The notes under the pieces were generated by a model, which worked only from the letters and a program-made list of their open reading frames with translations, was not told the origin of the DNA and did no database searches. From a virus, in IMG/VR virus record IMGVR_UViG_3300021956_000077, positions 1 to 24,656 of that record: a stretch of DNA of 24,656 nucleotides; one strand, 5' to 3'. This document shows positions 1 through 6,918 of this stretch, piece by piece (within the stretch, counting starts at the first letter, position 1; each line of letters starts with the position of its first letter). The position numbers and the translations under genes were made by a program.

Positions 1-222
1 CCCATTGGAGATCAATACAACACTACATTAGGTGGTATGAATTCATTGCCTGGCATGGGTGGACCAGTATTGGTAGGTGGTCCTGCAGATCCATTGCATC
101 AAAATCCATTGTCGATGGGTGGATTGGGTGGACCTCCACAAATGACATTTCAGGATTATATTGCCATGGGTATGGATCCGGCAACCGCACAAACAATGAT
201 GAGCCAATTTGGGCCAAAGTAA
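1..222 (+). CDS. C-terminal end of a Gly/Met/Pro-rich phage protein (5' partial)
   Basis: The reading frame is open from the first base and ends in TAA at 220-222, so the true start lies upstream of the window. About 73 residues are visible. They are rich in Gly, Met and Pro (for example GGPVLVGGPADP) and end in a more ordered tail, MTFQDYIAMGMDPATAQTMM. No domain is recognised. It is followed after 15 bases by the next gene, with an AAGGAA ribosome binding site between them, so it probably belongs to the same late operon of low-complexity virion proteins. An internal ATG at 37 could be taken for a start but has no ribosome binding site. Function unknown. Confidence 0.75.
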   Translation, partial: PIGDQYNTTLGGMNSLPGMGGPVLVGGPADPLHQNPLSMGGLGGPPQMTFQDYIAMGMDPATAQTMMSQFGPK

Positions 223-237
223 TAAAGGAATAACACA

Positions 238-960
238 ATGAGTATGGGTAAAGGTGGTGGAACCACAATACAAACAGCACAACCAACACCAGAGCAGTTG
301 GCACAAATTAGAGCGGCAACAGACTTTTTTACCAGTACCGTTCAACCATCATTCCAACAAGCAGTTGCTGGTGCCAAAGATGTTTACAATCAAAACGTAG
401 GTGGTGTGGGTGCGGCCGCACAAAATTTAGGTGGCATTGCACAACTAGCACAAGAAACATTGGGCGGTACAGGTGAAAGTGCTTTACGCACTGGTATCAC
501 TGGACTACAAAACTTGTTTGGCAATGACTACGAAGCACAACAATTACAGGCCGCATTGGCTCCTGCACAAGCACAGTATCAACAAAACTTGGCAGGCTTA
601 CAAGCAGGCTTTGGTGGTGCTGGACAAATTGGTAGTGCAAGACAAGCCTTGGCCAATACACAATTAGCCGGACAAACACAAGCCTTACAACAACAGGCCG
701 CGGCTGGTGTATTGAAAGATATTGCGGCACAACGTCTGGCCGCAGGACAAAGTCTAGCACAATTAGGCCAAGGTGGTTTAGGACAAGCAATTGGTGCCGC
801 AGGACAAAAGATTACAGCCGCTATGACACCACAGCAGTTATACAATCAATATGCCAGCGTATTGTTTGGAACACCTGCACAAAGTTATACTGGTCAGTTT
901 GGTGGCACACAAGGTAGCACAGCAACTTCTAGTAAGTATGACATGGGCATTAAAATTTAA
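238..960 (+). CDS. Ala/Gln-rich probable internal virion (DNA-ejection) protein
   Basis: This 240-residue protein starts at an ATG preceded by AAGGAATAACACA. The N-terminus is a Gly-rich leader (GKGGG) followed by PTPEQLAQIRAATDFF. The middle (residues about 70-200) is almost entirely Ala, Gln, Gly and Leu in a helix-favouring pattern (for example QQQAAAGVLKDIAAQRLAAG). There is no signal peptide. Proteins of this composition, placed next to a long low-complexity gene, are typical of podovirus ejection proteins that leave the head with the DNA and enter the cell envelope. That role is inferred from composition and neighbourhood; no specific family motif is seen. It lies 10 bases before the next gene in the same direction. 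Confidence 0.6.
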   Translation: MSMGKGGGTTIQTAQPTPEQLAQIRAATDFFTSTVQPSFQQAVAGAKDVYNQNVGGVGAAAQNLGGIAQLAQETLGGTGESALRTGITGLQNLFGNDYEAQQLQAALAPAQAQYQQNLAGLQAGFGGAGQIGSARQALANTQLAGQTQALQQQAAAGVLKDIAAQRLAAGQSLAQLGQGGLGQAIGAAGQKITAAMTPQQLYNQYASVLFGTPAQSYTGQFGGTQGSTATSSKYDMGIKI

Positions 961-970
961 GGATTAAACA

Positions 971-3460
971 ATGGCAATAGATTTCGGTGATATCGCGGCT
1001 AGATACGCACAAGCCCGATGGGATCAGGCAACTCAGCCATTTACTGATCCTGAAGCATACATGAATAATCGCATGATGCAAAATTATGGTGTGGACTTGA
1101 ATGGTAATACCAAACCCAAATCTACGACTATTCAATATGGCGACAATGGTCGTCCAGAGACTATAACAACCAAAACTGAAGTTGGTACTCCACCTCCTAC
1201 ACAAGATTATAGCATAGGTGCTGATTATTCATTGGCACCACAGATGCCAATTAGTTCACAAGGTATGCAAATGCCTGCCGTCCCAGCAGTTGGTATGCAG
1301 ATGCCTCAACAGCCAATTGTACAACAACCAACACCTGTGGTAGCACAAACACGAGCCGTAGCACAACCACAGGTGGTACCACAGCAAGAACCTGTGACCG
1401 CTATTAGTCCTGAACAAGTAGCACAACCTACAACATTACCTGAATTACCACAACCAGGTCCTGGTGTGCAAGTAGCCGGTCCAATGGTCGCAGGTGCGGT
1501 TCCTGCTCCAGCGCCTGCTCCAGCGCCTGCTCCAGTTACTGGACAGAATGTAAGAATGGCCCCTGGTATGACTGTAAATGCTGTTATGCCTAGTGCCACA
1601 GCACCCGCTCCAGCACCACAAGTAAGAGCAGAGGCTCCGCCAGCCTGGTCCAATGATATGATCAAGGCTGGCACAAATGCGGCCGCTTGGCACAAGATTG
1701 CTGGCAATGAAGATTATCCAGAAGAAGTACGACGTGCGGCTGGTGAAAAAGCATTCCAACTACATTCGCAAACAAGCGAACAAAATAAAGCCAAAGATAT
1801 TGCTGATCGTGCGGCGCAAGGTGATCGTGGTGCGGCCAATACTGTTGCCAAAGACCTAGCCAGCAACAAGCCCGAAGGCAGTTATATCCGTGCTTATTTG
1901 TTGAATCGTTTGGGTTTCACCGAACTGGCCAAAGAAGAACAAGATAAAATTTCTGGCAAGTACGAAAAGCCAATTGGTCAAGCCACAGTTGATGGAAAAC
2001 ACTATACTGTTCAGTATGATAAAAATGGTACTGTAATTGGTGCATGGGATGCAGGTGGCCGCCGTCAAAGTGATGATGTCAAGGCCTCTATTCAAGCACA
2101 AGGTTACAAACCCGGAACACATGCATTTAGTTCCACTGCGGCTAGTTATACTATTCCAGCAGGCGATCCAAATGCTGGTCAAGAATATCGTCAACGTTTT
2201 AACAGCATCACAGGAACATATGATAATGTTATTACTACAGGTCCTGATGCTGGTAAAGCATACACAGGTCGTCCTGGTCTTGAGAAGAGCGTACAAACTG
2301 CGGCCGCCAAGATGGATTACGGATTGGCTAACGATCTGTATAAGAAACACAGCGGTAATATATTAGACATGATGAGAGAGTATGAAACTCTTAAAGGTGC
2401 CATGTCACCAGATGAACGTAACTTGTTCTTGAATCGTTATGGTTATGGGCAAGTGGTTGCTCCTGGTAGTGCTGGCGCGACAATCAGCACACCACCTGCT
2501 GTTTCTACACAAACATCACAAGTTCCAGGTAGCCAAACTGCTCCAAGACCTGGTGGTGCTCCTGCTCCTGCCGGTGCTCCTGCCGGTGCTCCAGTACAAG
2601 TACAACAAGGTGGTGGACAAATTACTGGTGTTCCTCGCGTAGGCGGACCTCCTAGCACAAGTATTGCTGGTATGAGAGAACAGCGAGAATTAAGTACAGC
2701 GGCTGGCAAAGAAGCAATCCAAGTTGGTGGCGCACGTAGTCAGAAGTTTAATGAATATTTAGACAGCGAAGTTGCTCCACAAGCCACTGCTGGCAATACT
2801 GTACGTGATATTCGCAAGCAACAATTTGCTATTTTTGACCGCCCAGGCATTGATTCCAATAAGATCTTTGGTCTTGCCAATGGTGCTGGTCGTAGTCCAA
2901 GCGATCAAACATGGACTATTGTTCGTGACATCTTGGCAGGTAAAGTTGACAAGAGTGATGACAAGGTACGTGAACGTTTAGCCAACTTAGGATTAAGTCC
3001 TGCTGAACAAAGTGCTCTTGCTGATTATATCAATTTAAATGCTACAATCAATGCAACTTCATTGAAATCCACAGCCGGTGCAGGTTCAGTCAGTGATGCT
3101 GAACAACGTGCTAACCGTGAACGAAATGTTGATCCAACTAAGGTTCCAGCATTGGCGGCATACAATGGCATGGCTCAAAGTCAATTCAACGCCGATATGA
3201 GTCGCTACAAAGCAGACTGGGCAATTGATAGCAAAGCAACCAATACTTTACAATTAGAACGTGAGTGGCGTAGAAAGCAACAAGAATTGGTTGACATATA
3301 TACTAACGTTGCTAAGAAGCGTATCGAATTTATTCAACAGAATGGTGGTGATACTAATGCTGTTCGTGAAGGTTATCGTCGATTCCCTGTTCCAGAATAT
3401 GATGCGGCTACTGGCAAGTGGATTAAAACTAAACCACTGGCTGATATTTTAGGAAGATAA
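971..3460 (+). CDS. Large Pro/Ala-rich virion protein, probable internal core/ejection protein
   Basis: This 829-residue protein has AAGGATTAAACA before its ATG. The N-terminal part (residues about 75-230) is a disordered Pro/Gln/Ala/Val segment containing an (AP)n run. Residues about 230-500 look like a folded region with charged helices. A second Pro/Gly/Ala linker lies near residues 510-560. The C-terminal 270 residues are helix-rich and charged (for example LEREWRRKQQELVDIY). No catalytic motif for a lysozyme or transglycosylase is seen. Size, position between two other low-complexity proteins and lack of homology to enzymes fit a large internal virion protein. This is inference: a tail-associated structural protein is also possible. 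The next gene starts one base after its stop. Confidence 0.55.
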   Translation: MAIDFGDIAARYAQARWDQATQPFTDPEAYMNNRMMQNYGVDLNGNTKPKSTTIQYGDNGRPETITTKTEVGTPPPTQDYSIGADYSLAPQMPISSQGMQMPAVPAVGMQMPQQPIVQQPTPVVAQTRAVAQPQVVPQQEPVTAISPEQVAQPTTLPELPQPGPGVQVAGPMVAGAVPAPAPAPAPAPVTGQNVRMAPGMTVNAVMPSATAPAPAPQVRAEAPPAWSNDMIKAGTNAAAWHKIAGNEDYPEEVRRAAGEKAFQLHSQTSEQNKAKDIADRAAQGDRGAANTVAKDLASNKPEGSYIRAYLLNRLGFTELAKEEQDKISGKYEKPIGQATVDGKHYTVQYDKNGTVIGAWDAGGRRQSDDVKASIQAQGYKPGTHAFSSTAASYTIPAGDPNAGQEYRQRFNSITGTYDNVITTGPDAGKAYTGRPGLEKSVQTAAAKMDYGLANDLYKKHSGNILDMMREYETLKGAMSPDERNLFLNRYGYGQVVAPGSAGATISTPPAVSTQTSQVPGSQTAPRPGGAPAPAGAPAGAPVQVQQGGGQITGVPRVGGPPSTSIAGMREQRELSTAAGKEAIQVGGARSQKFNEYLDSEVAPQATAGNTVRDIRKQQFAIFDRPGIDSNKIFGLANGAGRSPSDQTWTIVRDILAGKVDKSDDKVRERLANLGLSPAEQSALADYINLNATINATSLKSTAGAGSVSDAEQRANRERNVDPTKVPALAAYNGMAQSQFNADMSRYKADWAIDSKATNTLQLEREWRRKQQELVDIYTNVAKKRIEFIQQNGGDTNAVREGYRRFPVPEYDAATGKWIKTKPLADILGR
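1502..1535 (+). repeat. 12-bp tandem repeat encoding an Ala-Pro run
   Basis: The unit CCTGCTCCAGCG occurs almost three times in a row and encodes PAPA repeats inside the disordered N-terminal part of the 829-residue protein. A similar but separate 12-bp tandem (unit CCTGCCGGTGCT, twice) lies at 2567-2590 in the second linker and encodes PAGA repeats. Both keep the reading frame. They look like slippage-prone flexible linkers. Confidence 0.8.
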
Positions 3461-3461
3461 G

Positions 3462-4175
3462 ATGGATCCAGAATTACAAAAGAAAATTGAAGAAGCCCGT
3501 GCGGCAGGTTATACTGATGAAGAAATCAATCAGTATCTTGCCACCAAGGATCAACCTGTTCCAGCCAATGAAGAACCTAGTCGTATGGCTGAAGTTGGTG
3601 GCCTAGCAGGTGCTTATACTCCTGATATTCTTGGCGGTGTTGCATCTGGACTTGCTACAATTGGGACAGGTGTTGCGGCATACAAATATGGTCCTGATAT
3701 AATTCGTAAGGGTTTAGAAACTTACAATAACATGCGCGGTGCTACACCAACATATCCACCAGGCAGTCCTGTTGTGTCTAGCGCACCTGGTGGTGCACCT
3801 GGTGGCAGTCCTGGAGTTAAAATTCCAATCAATCAACCTCCTACACAACAAACAACCAGTGCTGGGCGTCCATTTAGTCCACAAGGACAACAATTTTTAG
3901 AACAACGAGCACAACAAGCCGCGGCACAGGCCGCCCAAGCAAATCCAACTGCTGGTAATTTTATTGAACGCATGAGTAACTTGGCAAAGACATACGGTCC
4001 AGTTGCTGAACGTACTGCACAAACAGTTGGTCGAGTTGTTGCTCCGGTGGCAAGAGTAATAGGAAGTGCACCTGTTATGGGCGCACAGTTACTGATGCAC
4101 AGTGGTGGATTAAATGCCAATGAAGATGAAGAGTTACGTAAACGTAGAGCAATGGCTCCAACAATCACACCTTAA
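3462..4175 (+). CDS. Probable virion protein with a Gly-rich hydrophobic segment
   Basis: This 237-residue protein begins with a short charged helix (residues 4-28, including EARAAGYTDEEINQYL). A helix of this kind is often seen at the start of phage ejection or virion proteins. Residues about 45-80 form a Gly/Ala/Leu-rich hydrophobic stretch that could insert in a membrane. Residues 90-165 are Pro/Gly/Gln-rich and probably disordered, followed by an Ala-rich tail. The start follows GGAAGATAAG, one base after the previous stop, so it is translated with the two genes before it. Together the three look like an ejection-protein operon. The function is inferred, not shown. Confidence 0.55.
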   Translation: MDPELQKKIEEARAAGYTDEEINQYLATKDQPVPANEEPSRMAEVGGLAGAYTPDILGGVASGLATIGTGVAAYKYGPDIIRKGLETYNNMRGATPTYPPGSPVVSSAPGGAPGGSPGVKIPINQPPTQQTTSAGRPFSPQGQQFLEQRAQQAAAQAAQANPTAGNFIERMSNLAKTYGPVAERTAQTVGRVVAPVARVIGSAPVMGAQLLMHSGGLNANEDEELRKRRAMAPTITP

Positions 4176-4197
4176 CAATTGGGCCAACTAACAGGAC

Positions 4198-4205
4198 TAT
4201 AAATA
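4198..4205 (+). promoter_or_regulatory. T4-like late promoter (TATAAATA) for the Dps-like gene
   Basis: An exact TATAAATA stands between the ejection-type operon and the Dps-like gene. In T4-type late promoters this element covers about -13 to -6, which puts +1 at 4211, the A of the ATG. No ribosome binding site lies between the element and the start, so the message is predicted to be leaderless. Confidence 0.75.
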
Positions 4206-4210
4206 TTCAT

Positions 4211-4672
4211 ATGGACTTAACAAATTTACAAACAGTATTAGAAGAAACATTTGCGGCCAATTTCGTTAGTTACTACCGAAGCCATGTTGCACATGTAAAC
4301 CTACGTGCAAGAACTTTTTATCAGGACCACAAGTTACTGCAAAAGATCTACGAATATTTTCAAGCGAATATCGATACTATTGCCGAGAAGTTGCGTACTG
4401 TTCGTGCTTATATGCCAGATGATCTTGCAACCGTGACAGCATTAAGTCCTATCGTTGATATGCCCACCACAGGCACAGCAGATGAATTGCTAGAGCAAGT
4501 ATTAGAATCATTGGAAGCCATGGTTGATCAGTATCATGAATTAAATGATGCGGCAGAAGCAGTTAACTATATTGATATCTCAAACTTTGCACAAGACCAA
4601 ATTGGTCAAATCGTCAAATTCCGTTGGATGATCGAATCTACATTGGAAGAGCGCGATGACACCGAAGAGTAA
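4211..4672 (+). CDS. Dps-like ferritin-fold protein
   Basis: This 153-residue protein matches the DNA-starvation/stationary-phase protection (Dps) family along its length. Key positions align with E. coli Dps from memory: H28 with H51, H40 with H63, D55 with D78 and E59 with E82, keeping the family spacings of 12, 15 and 19 residues. The C-terminal helix has FRWMIEST, close to the family's FLWFIES. Dps proteins form 12-subunit shells that bind iron, use up peroxide and often coat DNA. One ferroxidase ligand differs: the position of Dps D67 is Q44, so iron oxidation may be weakened. The length is near the family's usual 150-170. It has its own late promoter with ATG at the predicted +1. The gene downstream overlaps it by 17 bases. 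Confidence 0.85.
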   Translation: MDLTNLQTVLEETFAANFVSYYRSHVAHVNLRARTFYQDHKLLQKIYEYFQANIDTIAEKLRTVRAYMPDDLATVTALSPIVDMPTTGTADELLEQVLESLEAMVDQYHELNDAAEAVNYIDISNFAQDQIGQIVKFRWMIESTLEERDDTEE

Positions 4673-4850
4673 TGTTTACGCATTGCCCACACTAGAAGAT
4701 CATCTTTCAGAGTGTGAAGCAAGATATCAACATCTACTAGACCGATTTGATCAAGTAGATGTTAAATTTGCCCGAGTTGAATCAAGCCTACAACAAATCA
4801 AAGATCTGCTTAGTAGTGCTCATTATAAAACTTCAGAACATGAGTCATAA
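4656..4850 (+). CDS. Small coiled-coil protein
   Basis: This 64-residue protein starts inside the end of the Dps-like gene (17-base overlap, a different frame), which suggests translational coupling. Residues about 12-55 form one amphipathic charged helix (for example LLDRFDQVDVKFARVESSLQ) likely to form a coiled coil. There is no signal peptide or membrane segment. Its 3' end overlaps the end of a minus-strand gene by 41 bases. I do not recognise the family. It might be a partner of the Dps-like protein, judging only from position. Confidence 0.6.
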   Translation: MTPKSNVYALPTLEDHLSECEARYQHLLDRFDQVDVKFARVESSLQQIKDLLSSAHYKTSEHES

Positions 4851-5016
4851 ACGCTGAACGATCAAACGTTCCGCCTTCAACACGCTCGCCCAGCGTATCT
4901 AAGATATAAAGTTCAACCTTATCTTCACGGGCACTATCTATAACAATTTCAATACGATCTATTACTAGATCATCGGTGCGTTCTAAATCAGTATCTTCTA
5001 TAACAAGTTTAACCAT
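4810..5016 (-). CDS. 68-residue acidic protein of unknown function
   Basis: The start is the ATG whose first four codons read MVKL. It overlaps the stop of the GroES-like gene in the arrangement ATGGTTAA. The frame is open much farther upstream, but that part is antisense-like sequence within the GroES gene and is not supported. The product is acidic (many Asp and Glu, for example EDTDLERTDDLVIDRIEIVI) and looks like a small alpha/beta domain. It is the last gene of a four-gene minus-strand operon. Its tail overlaps the convergent coiled-coil gene by 41 bases. Family not recognised. Confidence 0.65.
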   Translation of the reverse strand: MVKLVIEDTDLERTDDLVIDRIEIVIDSAREDKVELYILDTLGERVEGGTFDRSAFMTHVLKFYNEHY

Positions 5017-5305
5017 GATTGATCCCCGGTTCAATGATGTTGGCTGTTTCATTGTAACGTCCATAAATGTCTGATTGATCAATAACAAAGTAATCTCGAT
5101 TATTGTATTTGGTATGCATAACTTTGTTCCAGTCAGGCACAACTTCATCACCCACTGACATTTTGATAGTAACTTCATCACCAATGCTGACCACTCGAGC
5201 ACGTGGACTTTGTGTGTGATCATACTGCAATACAATACCACTTGATGTTTTCTTTTCTGTTTCGACTCGCTCAATAATAAGTCGCTTTCCAATCGCTTCA
5301 ATCAT
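5009..5305 (-). CDS. GroES-like co-chaperonin (Cpn10 family)
   Basis: This 98-residue protein has the length and layout of bacterial GroES (about 97). The N-terminus IGKRLIIERVE matches the family's first strand. Residues 16-32 correspond to the mobile loop that docks on GroEL, with the conserved hydrophobic tripeptide in SGIVL (23-26). Residues 35-60 (RARVVSIGDEV, then VGDEVV) and 72-82 (YFVIDQSDIYG) match the remaining beta-barrel. Phage co-chaperonins such as T4 gp31 replace host GroES and help fold the major capsid protein. No chaperonin gene is in the window, so a host GroEL is the likely partner. It overlaps both neighbours by 8 bases, and AAGGAA lies about ten bases before its ATG. Confidence 0.88.
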   Translation of the reverse strand: MIEAIGKRLIIERVETEKKTSSGIVLQYDHTQSPRARVVSIGDEVTIKMSVGDEVVPDWNKVMHTKYNNRDYFVIDQSDIYGRYNETANIIEPGINHG

Positions 5306-5657
5306 TTCCGGTTTCCTTTGTGTGTTTTAATACGAAGAACGTTTTTTCTGGGCAGTCCTCAGGCCAAATGAAGTCTACAAATTCTTGTAGACTCATATAC
5401 TTTCCATCGATCATGTAACGTTGATCGATCCATTGATCTCTTGCCATATTATACGCCCGATGTTGTTGGGCCGCATATTGCTGATTCATTGCCTGCTGTG
5501 CATATTGATTATAAATTTGATAACTTTGTTGTGCAGACTGTTGTGCCAGTTGACTGTAGGCTTGATTAAACTGTTGGTTCAATTGCTGTTGTTGTGCTGG
5601 GTTTAACTGTGTAGATCCAGCCGAACCAAATAAACTTGACCATAAACTATTCGTCAT
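5298..5657 (-). CDS. Gln-rich protein of unknown function
   Basis: This 119-residue protein has a low-complexity middle (residues about 20-70) dominated by Gln, Tyr, Ala and Asn, as in LNQQFNQAYSQLAQQSAQQS. The more ordered C-terminal part is rich in aromatic and acidic residues (YMSLQEFVDFIWPEDCPE). It is the second gene of a tight minus-strand operon, overlapping the upstream gene by 11 bases and the GroES-like gene by 8. The Gln-rich helix resembles phage virion proteins, but no family is recognised. Expression as late, virion-linked protein is inferred from the operon promoter. Confidence 0.65.
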   Translation of the reverse strand: MTNSLWSSLFGSAGSTQLNPAQQQQLNQQFNQAYSQLAQQSAQQSYQIYNQYAQQAMNQQYAAQQHRAYNMARDQWIDQRYMIDGKYMSLQEFVDFIWPEDCPEKTFFVLKHTKETGND

Positions 5658-6180
5658 AGGTAATCCTTATGTAACCAATTGATCCACGAACACTGAATCC
5701 AGCCTGTTCATGCAATCGCATAAACGCCGACTGTTCACTTCTAATGCTACTTGAAACCAACACTGGTATGCCGCCAATTATGCACCACAGGTACCATTGT
5801 TGTAGTACTTGTGCTGTTATGGTTATTCTTGAACGTAAAGGTAATCGTAAATCGCAATGCACAAAGCGGGCTTCGGCCATTTCATCACGACTGTATGTGG
5901 TATATGATCCACGACTGATCCAAGCCCAAGCCACCAGTCGATCATCGGTTTTATCTCTGGCTACCAACACTTGTTCTTGTCGTGCATCATGCATTTGTGT
6001 AAGCACAGCAATGCTGATATTACGACCAAATAGCGCAGGATCAGCCACAACAATTTGGTCCATCTCAGACTGAAAGTGACTCTGTGCCATAGCAACAATG
6101 TCAGGCACATCTGTTAGTTGTGCCAATTGCCATGTCCATGTGTCACGAGCGCTGGGCAAATATTTTTCTAATCCAATCAT
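5647..6180 (-). CDS. GNAT-like acetyltransferase-fold protein
   Basis: The start chosen is the ATG at 6180, six bases after AGGAA. The frame extends 36 codons farther upstream, but that extension runs through the promoter and has no ribosome binding site. The product is 177 residues. The C-terminal part, SEQSAFMRLHEQAGFSVRG (148-166), resembles the last GNAT motif, where an Ala/aromatic helix precedes a GF strand. A central strand, QVLVARDKTDDRLVAWAWI, would be the first core strands. GNAT enzymes move acetyl groups from acetyl-CoA to amines. The usual acetyl-CoA loop (R/QxxGxG/A) is not clear, so activity is uncertain. First gene of the operon leading to the GroES-like gene. Confidence 0.6.
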   Translation of the reverse strand: MIGLEKYLPSARDTWTWQLAQLTDVPDIVAMAQSHFQSEMDQIVVADPALFGRNISIAVLTQMHDARQEQVLVARDKTDDRLVAWAWISRGSYTTYSRDEMAEARFVHCDLRLPLRSRITITAQVLQQWYLWCIIGGIPVLVSSSIRSEQSAFMRLHEQAGFSVRGSIGYIRITYDE

Positions 6181-6197
6181 TTCAATTCCTATATGTT

Positions 6198-6205
6198 TAT
6201 TTATG
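6198..6205 (-). promoter_or_regulatory. T4-like late promoter (CATAAATA) for the minus operon 6180-4810
   Basis: Read on the minus strand the element is CATAAATA, with an A six bases after its end (6192). It leaves a 12-base leader containing AGGAA before the ATG at 6180. It lies back to back with the plus-strand promoter of the HNH gene, only one base apart. Confidence 0.7.
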
Positions 6206-6206
6206 A

Positions 6207-6213
6207 CTAAATA
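6207..6213 (+). promoter_or_regulatory. T4-like late promoter (CTAAATA) for the HNH gene
   Basis: CTAAATA is followed by five bases and an A at 6219. The 14-base leader carries AGGGGAAA before ATG 6233. Together with the minus-strand element beside it, this forms a compact divergent late promoter. Confidence 0.7.
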
Positions 6214-6232
6214 ATAATATAGGGGAAATAAC

Positions 6233-6793
6233 ATGTCAAGAGGAAGATATAGAAACTTAGATAACTTGTTTGATGTTGCAGTCAACACGGAGGCCTATTG
6301 GTCAAAGATTGATCGATCGGCAGGTCCTACAGCCTGCTGGCCTTATACTGGACCTAAACATAGGCAAGGGTATGGATTTATTGGTGGTCGTAGATACGCC
6401 GATGACAAACGTGTTATGTTGGTAGCACATCGTGTGGGTATGCGTATCAAGTTGGGTCGTGCTATAGCCAGCAGTGAAATGGTAGTGCATAGTTGTAGTA
6501 ATATGGCCTGTCAGAATCCCGATCATTTGATGTTAGGCGATGCCAGTCTACGCACCGTCAACATGTATCGCAATGGACGACAAGGACATGTTAGCGTGGG
6601 CAAACATAGCCGTGATCACAAACAGCAACTGGGCAGACAATACAAGCGTACCATTGAAGAAATGTTATTCATTAAAAACAGTAGACCCAAAGAAATTGCG
6701 GCTCGTTTTGGTATTGACATTAAAAAAGCCTGTGCTTGGCGAGCCGGAATTCGAGATGGATATGCCTGGTTGAAAAATTACGAAGATAAATAA
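6233..6793 (+). CDS. HNH endonuclease with C-terminal helix-turn-helix
   Basis: This 186-residue protein carries an HNH nuclease core. The start of the domain is CWPYTG (35-40) with a Gly-rich hairpin at 46-52. The motif continues with AHR (65-67), HSCSN (86-90), C93 and the closing NPDHLMLGD (95-103), where the histidines and asparagine form the metal site. Residues about 139-172 (including PKEIAARFGIDIKKACAWR) fit a helix-turn-helix that could direct binding. Enzymes of this type are often free-standing homing endonucleases in phages, and some HNH proteins assist terminases. The gene sits alone between two minus-strand operons with its own late promoter and a terminator downstream, as expected for an inserted gene cassette. 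Confidence 0.85.
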   Translation: MSRGRYRNLDNLFDVAVNTEAYWSKIDRSAGPTACWPYTGPKHRQGYGFIGGRRYADDKRVMLVAHRVGMRIKLGRAIASSEMVVHSCSNMACQNPDHLMLGDASLRTVNMYRNGRQGHVSVGKHSRDHKQQLGRQYKRTIEEMLFIKNSRPKEIAARFGIDIKKACAWRAGIRDGYAWLKNYEDK

Positions 6794-6819
6794 TTATGTC
6801 CAGTACGCTACAGCCATTG

Positions 6820-6843
6820 TGTCACTGGATGGGCTTAGTGACA
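6820..6843 (+). other. Perfect 7-bp inverted repeat after the HNH gene
   Basis: TGTCACT (6820-6826) and AGTGACA (6837-6843) are exact reverse complements around a 10-base loop. They lie in the non-coding stretch 6794-6887 between the HNH stop and the terminator. There is no T-run after the repeat, so it is not itself a terminator. It may be an RNA hairpin in the 3' end of the message or a protein-binding site. Confidence 0.6.
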
Positions 6844-6887
6844 TAGGTCCGATTTTCCTGTTAGAGTAACGTAAAAACTATCTAGTT

Positions 6888-6916
6888 CAAAGCCCCGGCA
6901 ATCGGGGCTTTGTTTT
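6888..6916. terminator. Bidirectional intrinsic terminator
   Basis: A 10-bp perfect stem, CAAAGCCCCG (6888-6897) with CGGGGCTTTG (6903-6912), closes a 5-base loop. It is followed by TTTT on the plus strand; on the minus strand the T-rich side is weaker (TTGAACTAG). It stands between the convergent HNH gene and the minus-strand gene ending at 6919, so it can stop both transcripts. Confidence 0.85.
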
Positions 6917-6918
6917 GA

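Noticed and set aside
1306-1707. Long minus-strand frames opposite the 829-residue gene and similar antisense frames elsewhere (for example 579-845, 2443-2709, 3833-4168).
   Set aside because: They are Cys/Ala/Gly-rich mirrors of Pro/Ala/Gln-rich plus-strand genes, with no ribosome binding sites or promoters.
4810-5301. A 163-codon open frame on the minus strand.
   Set aside because: Its first 95 codons lie inside the GroES-like gene in another frame and have a Cys/Met/Leu-rich shadow composition. Only the last 68 codons, from the coupled ATG, are supported.
6181-6288. A 36-residue hydrophobic N-terminal extension of the GNAT-like protein that could look like a membrane anchor.
   Set aside because: It runs through the divergent promoter and has no ribosome binding site, while AGGAA stands six bases before the ATG at 6180.
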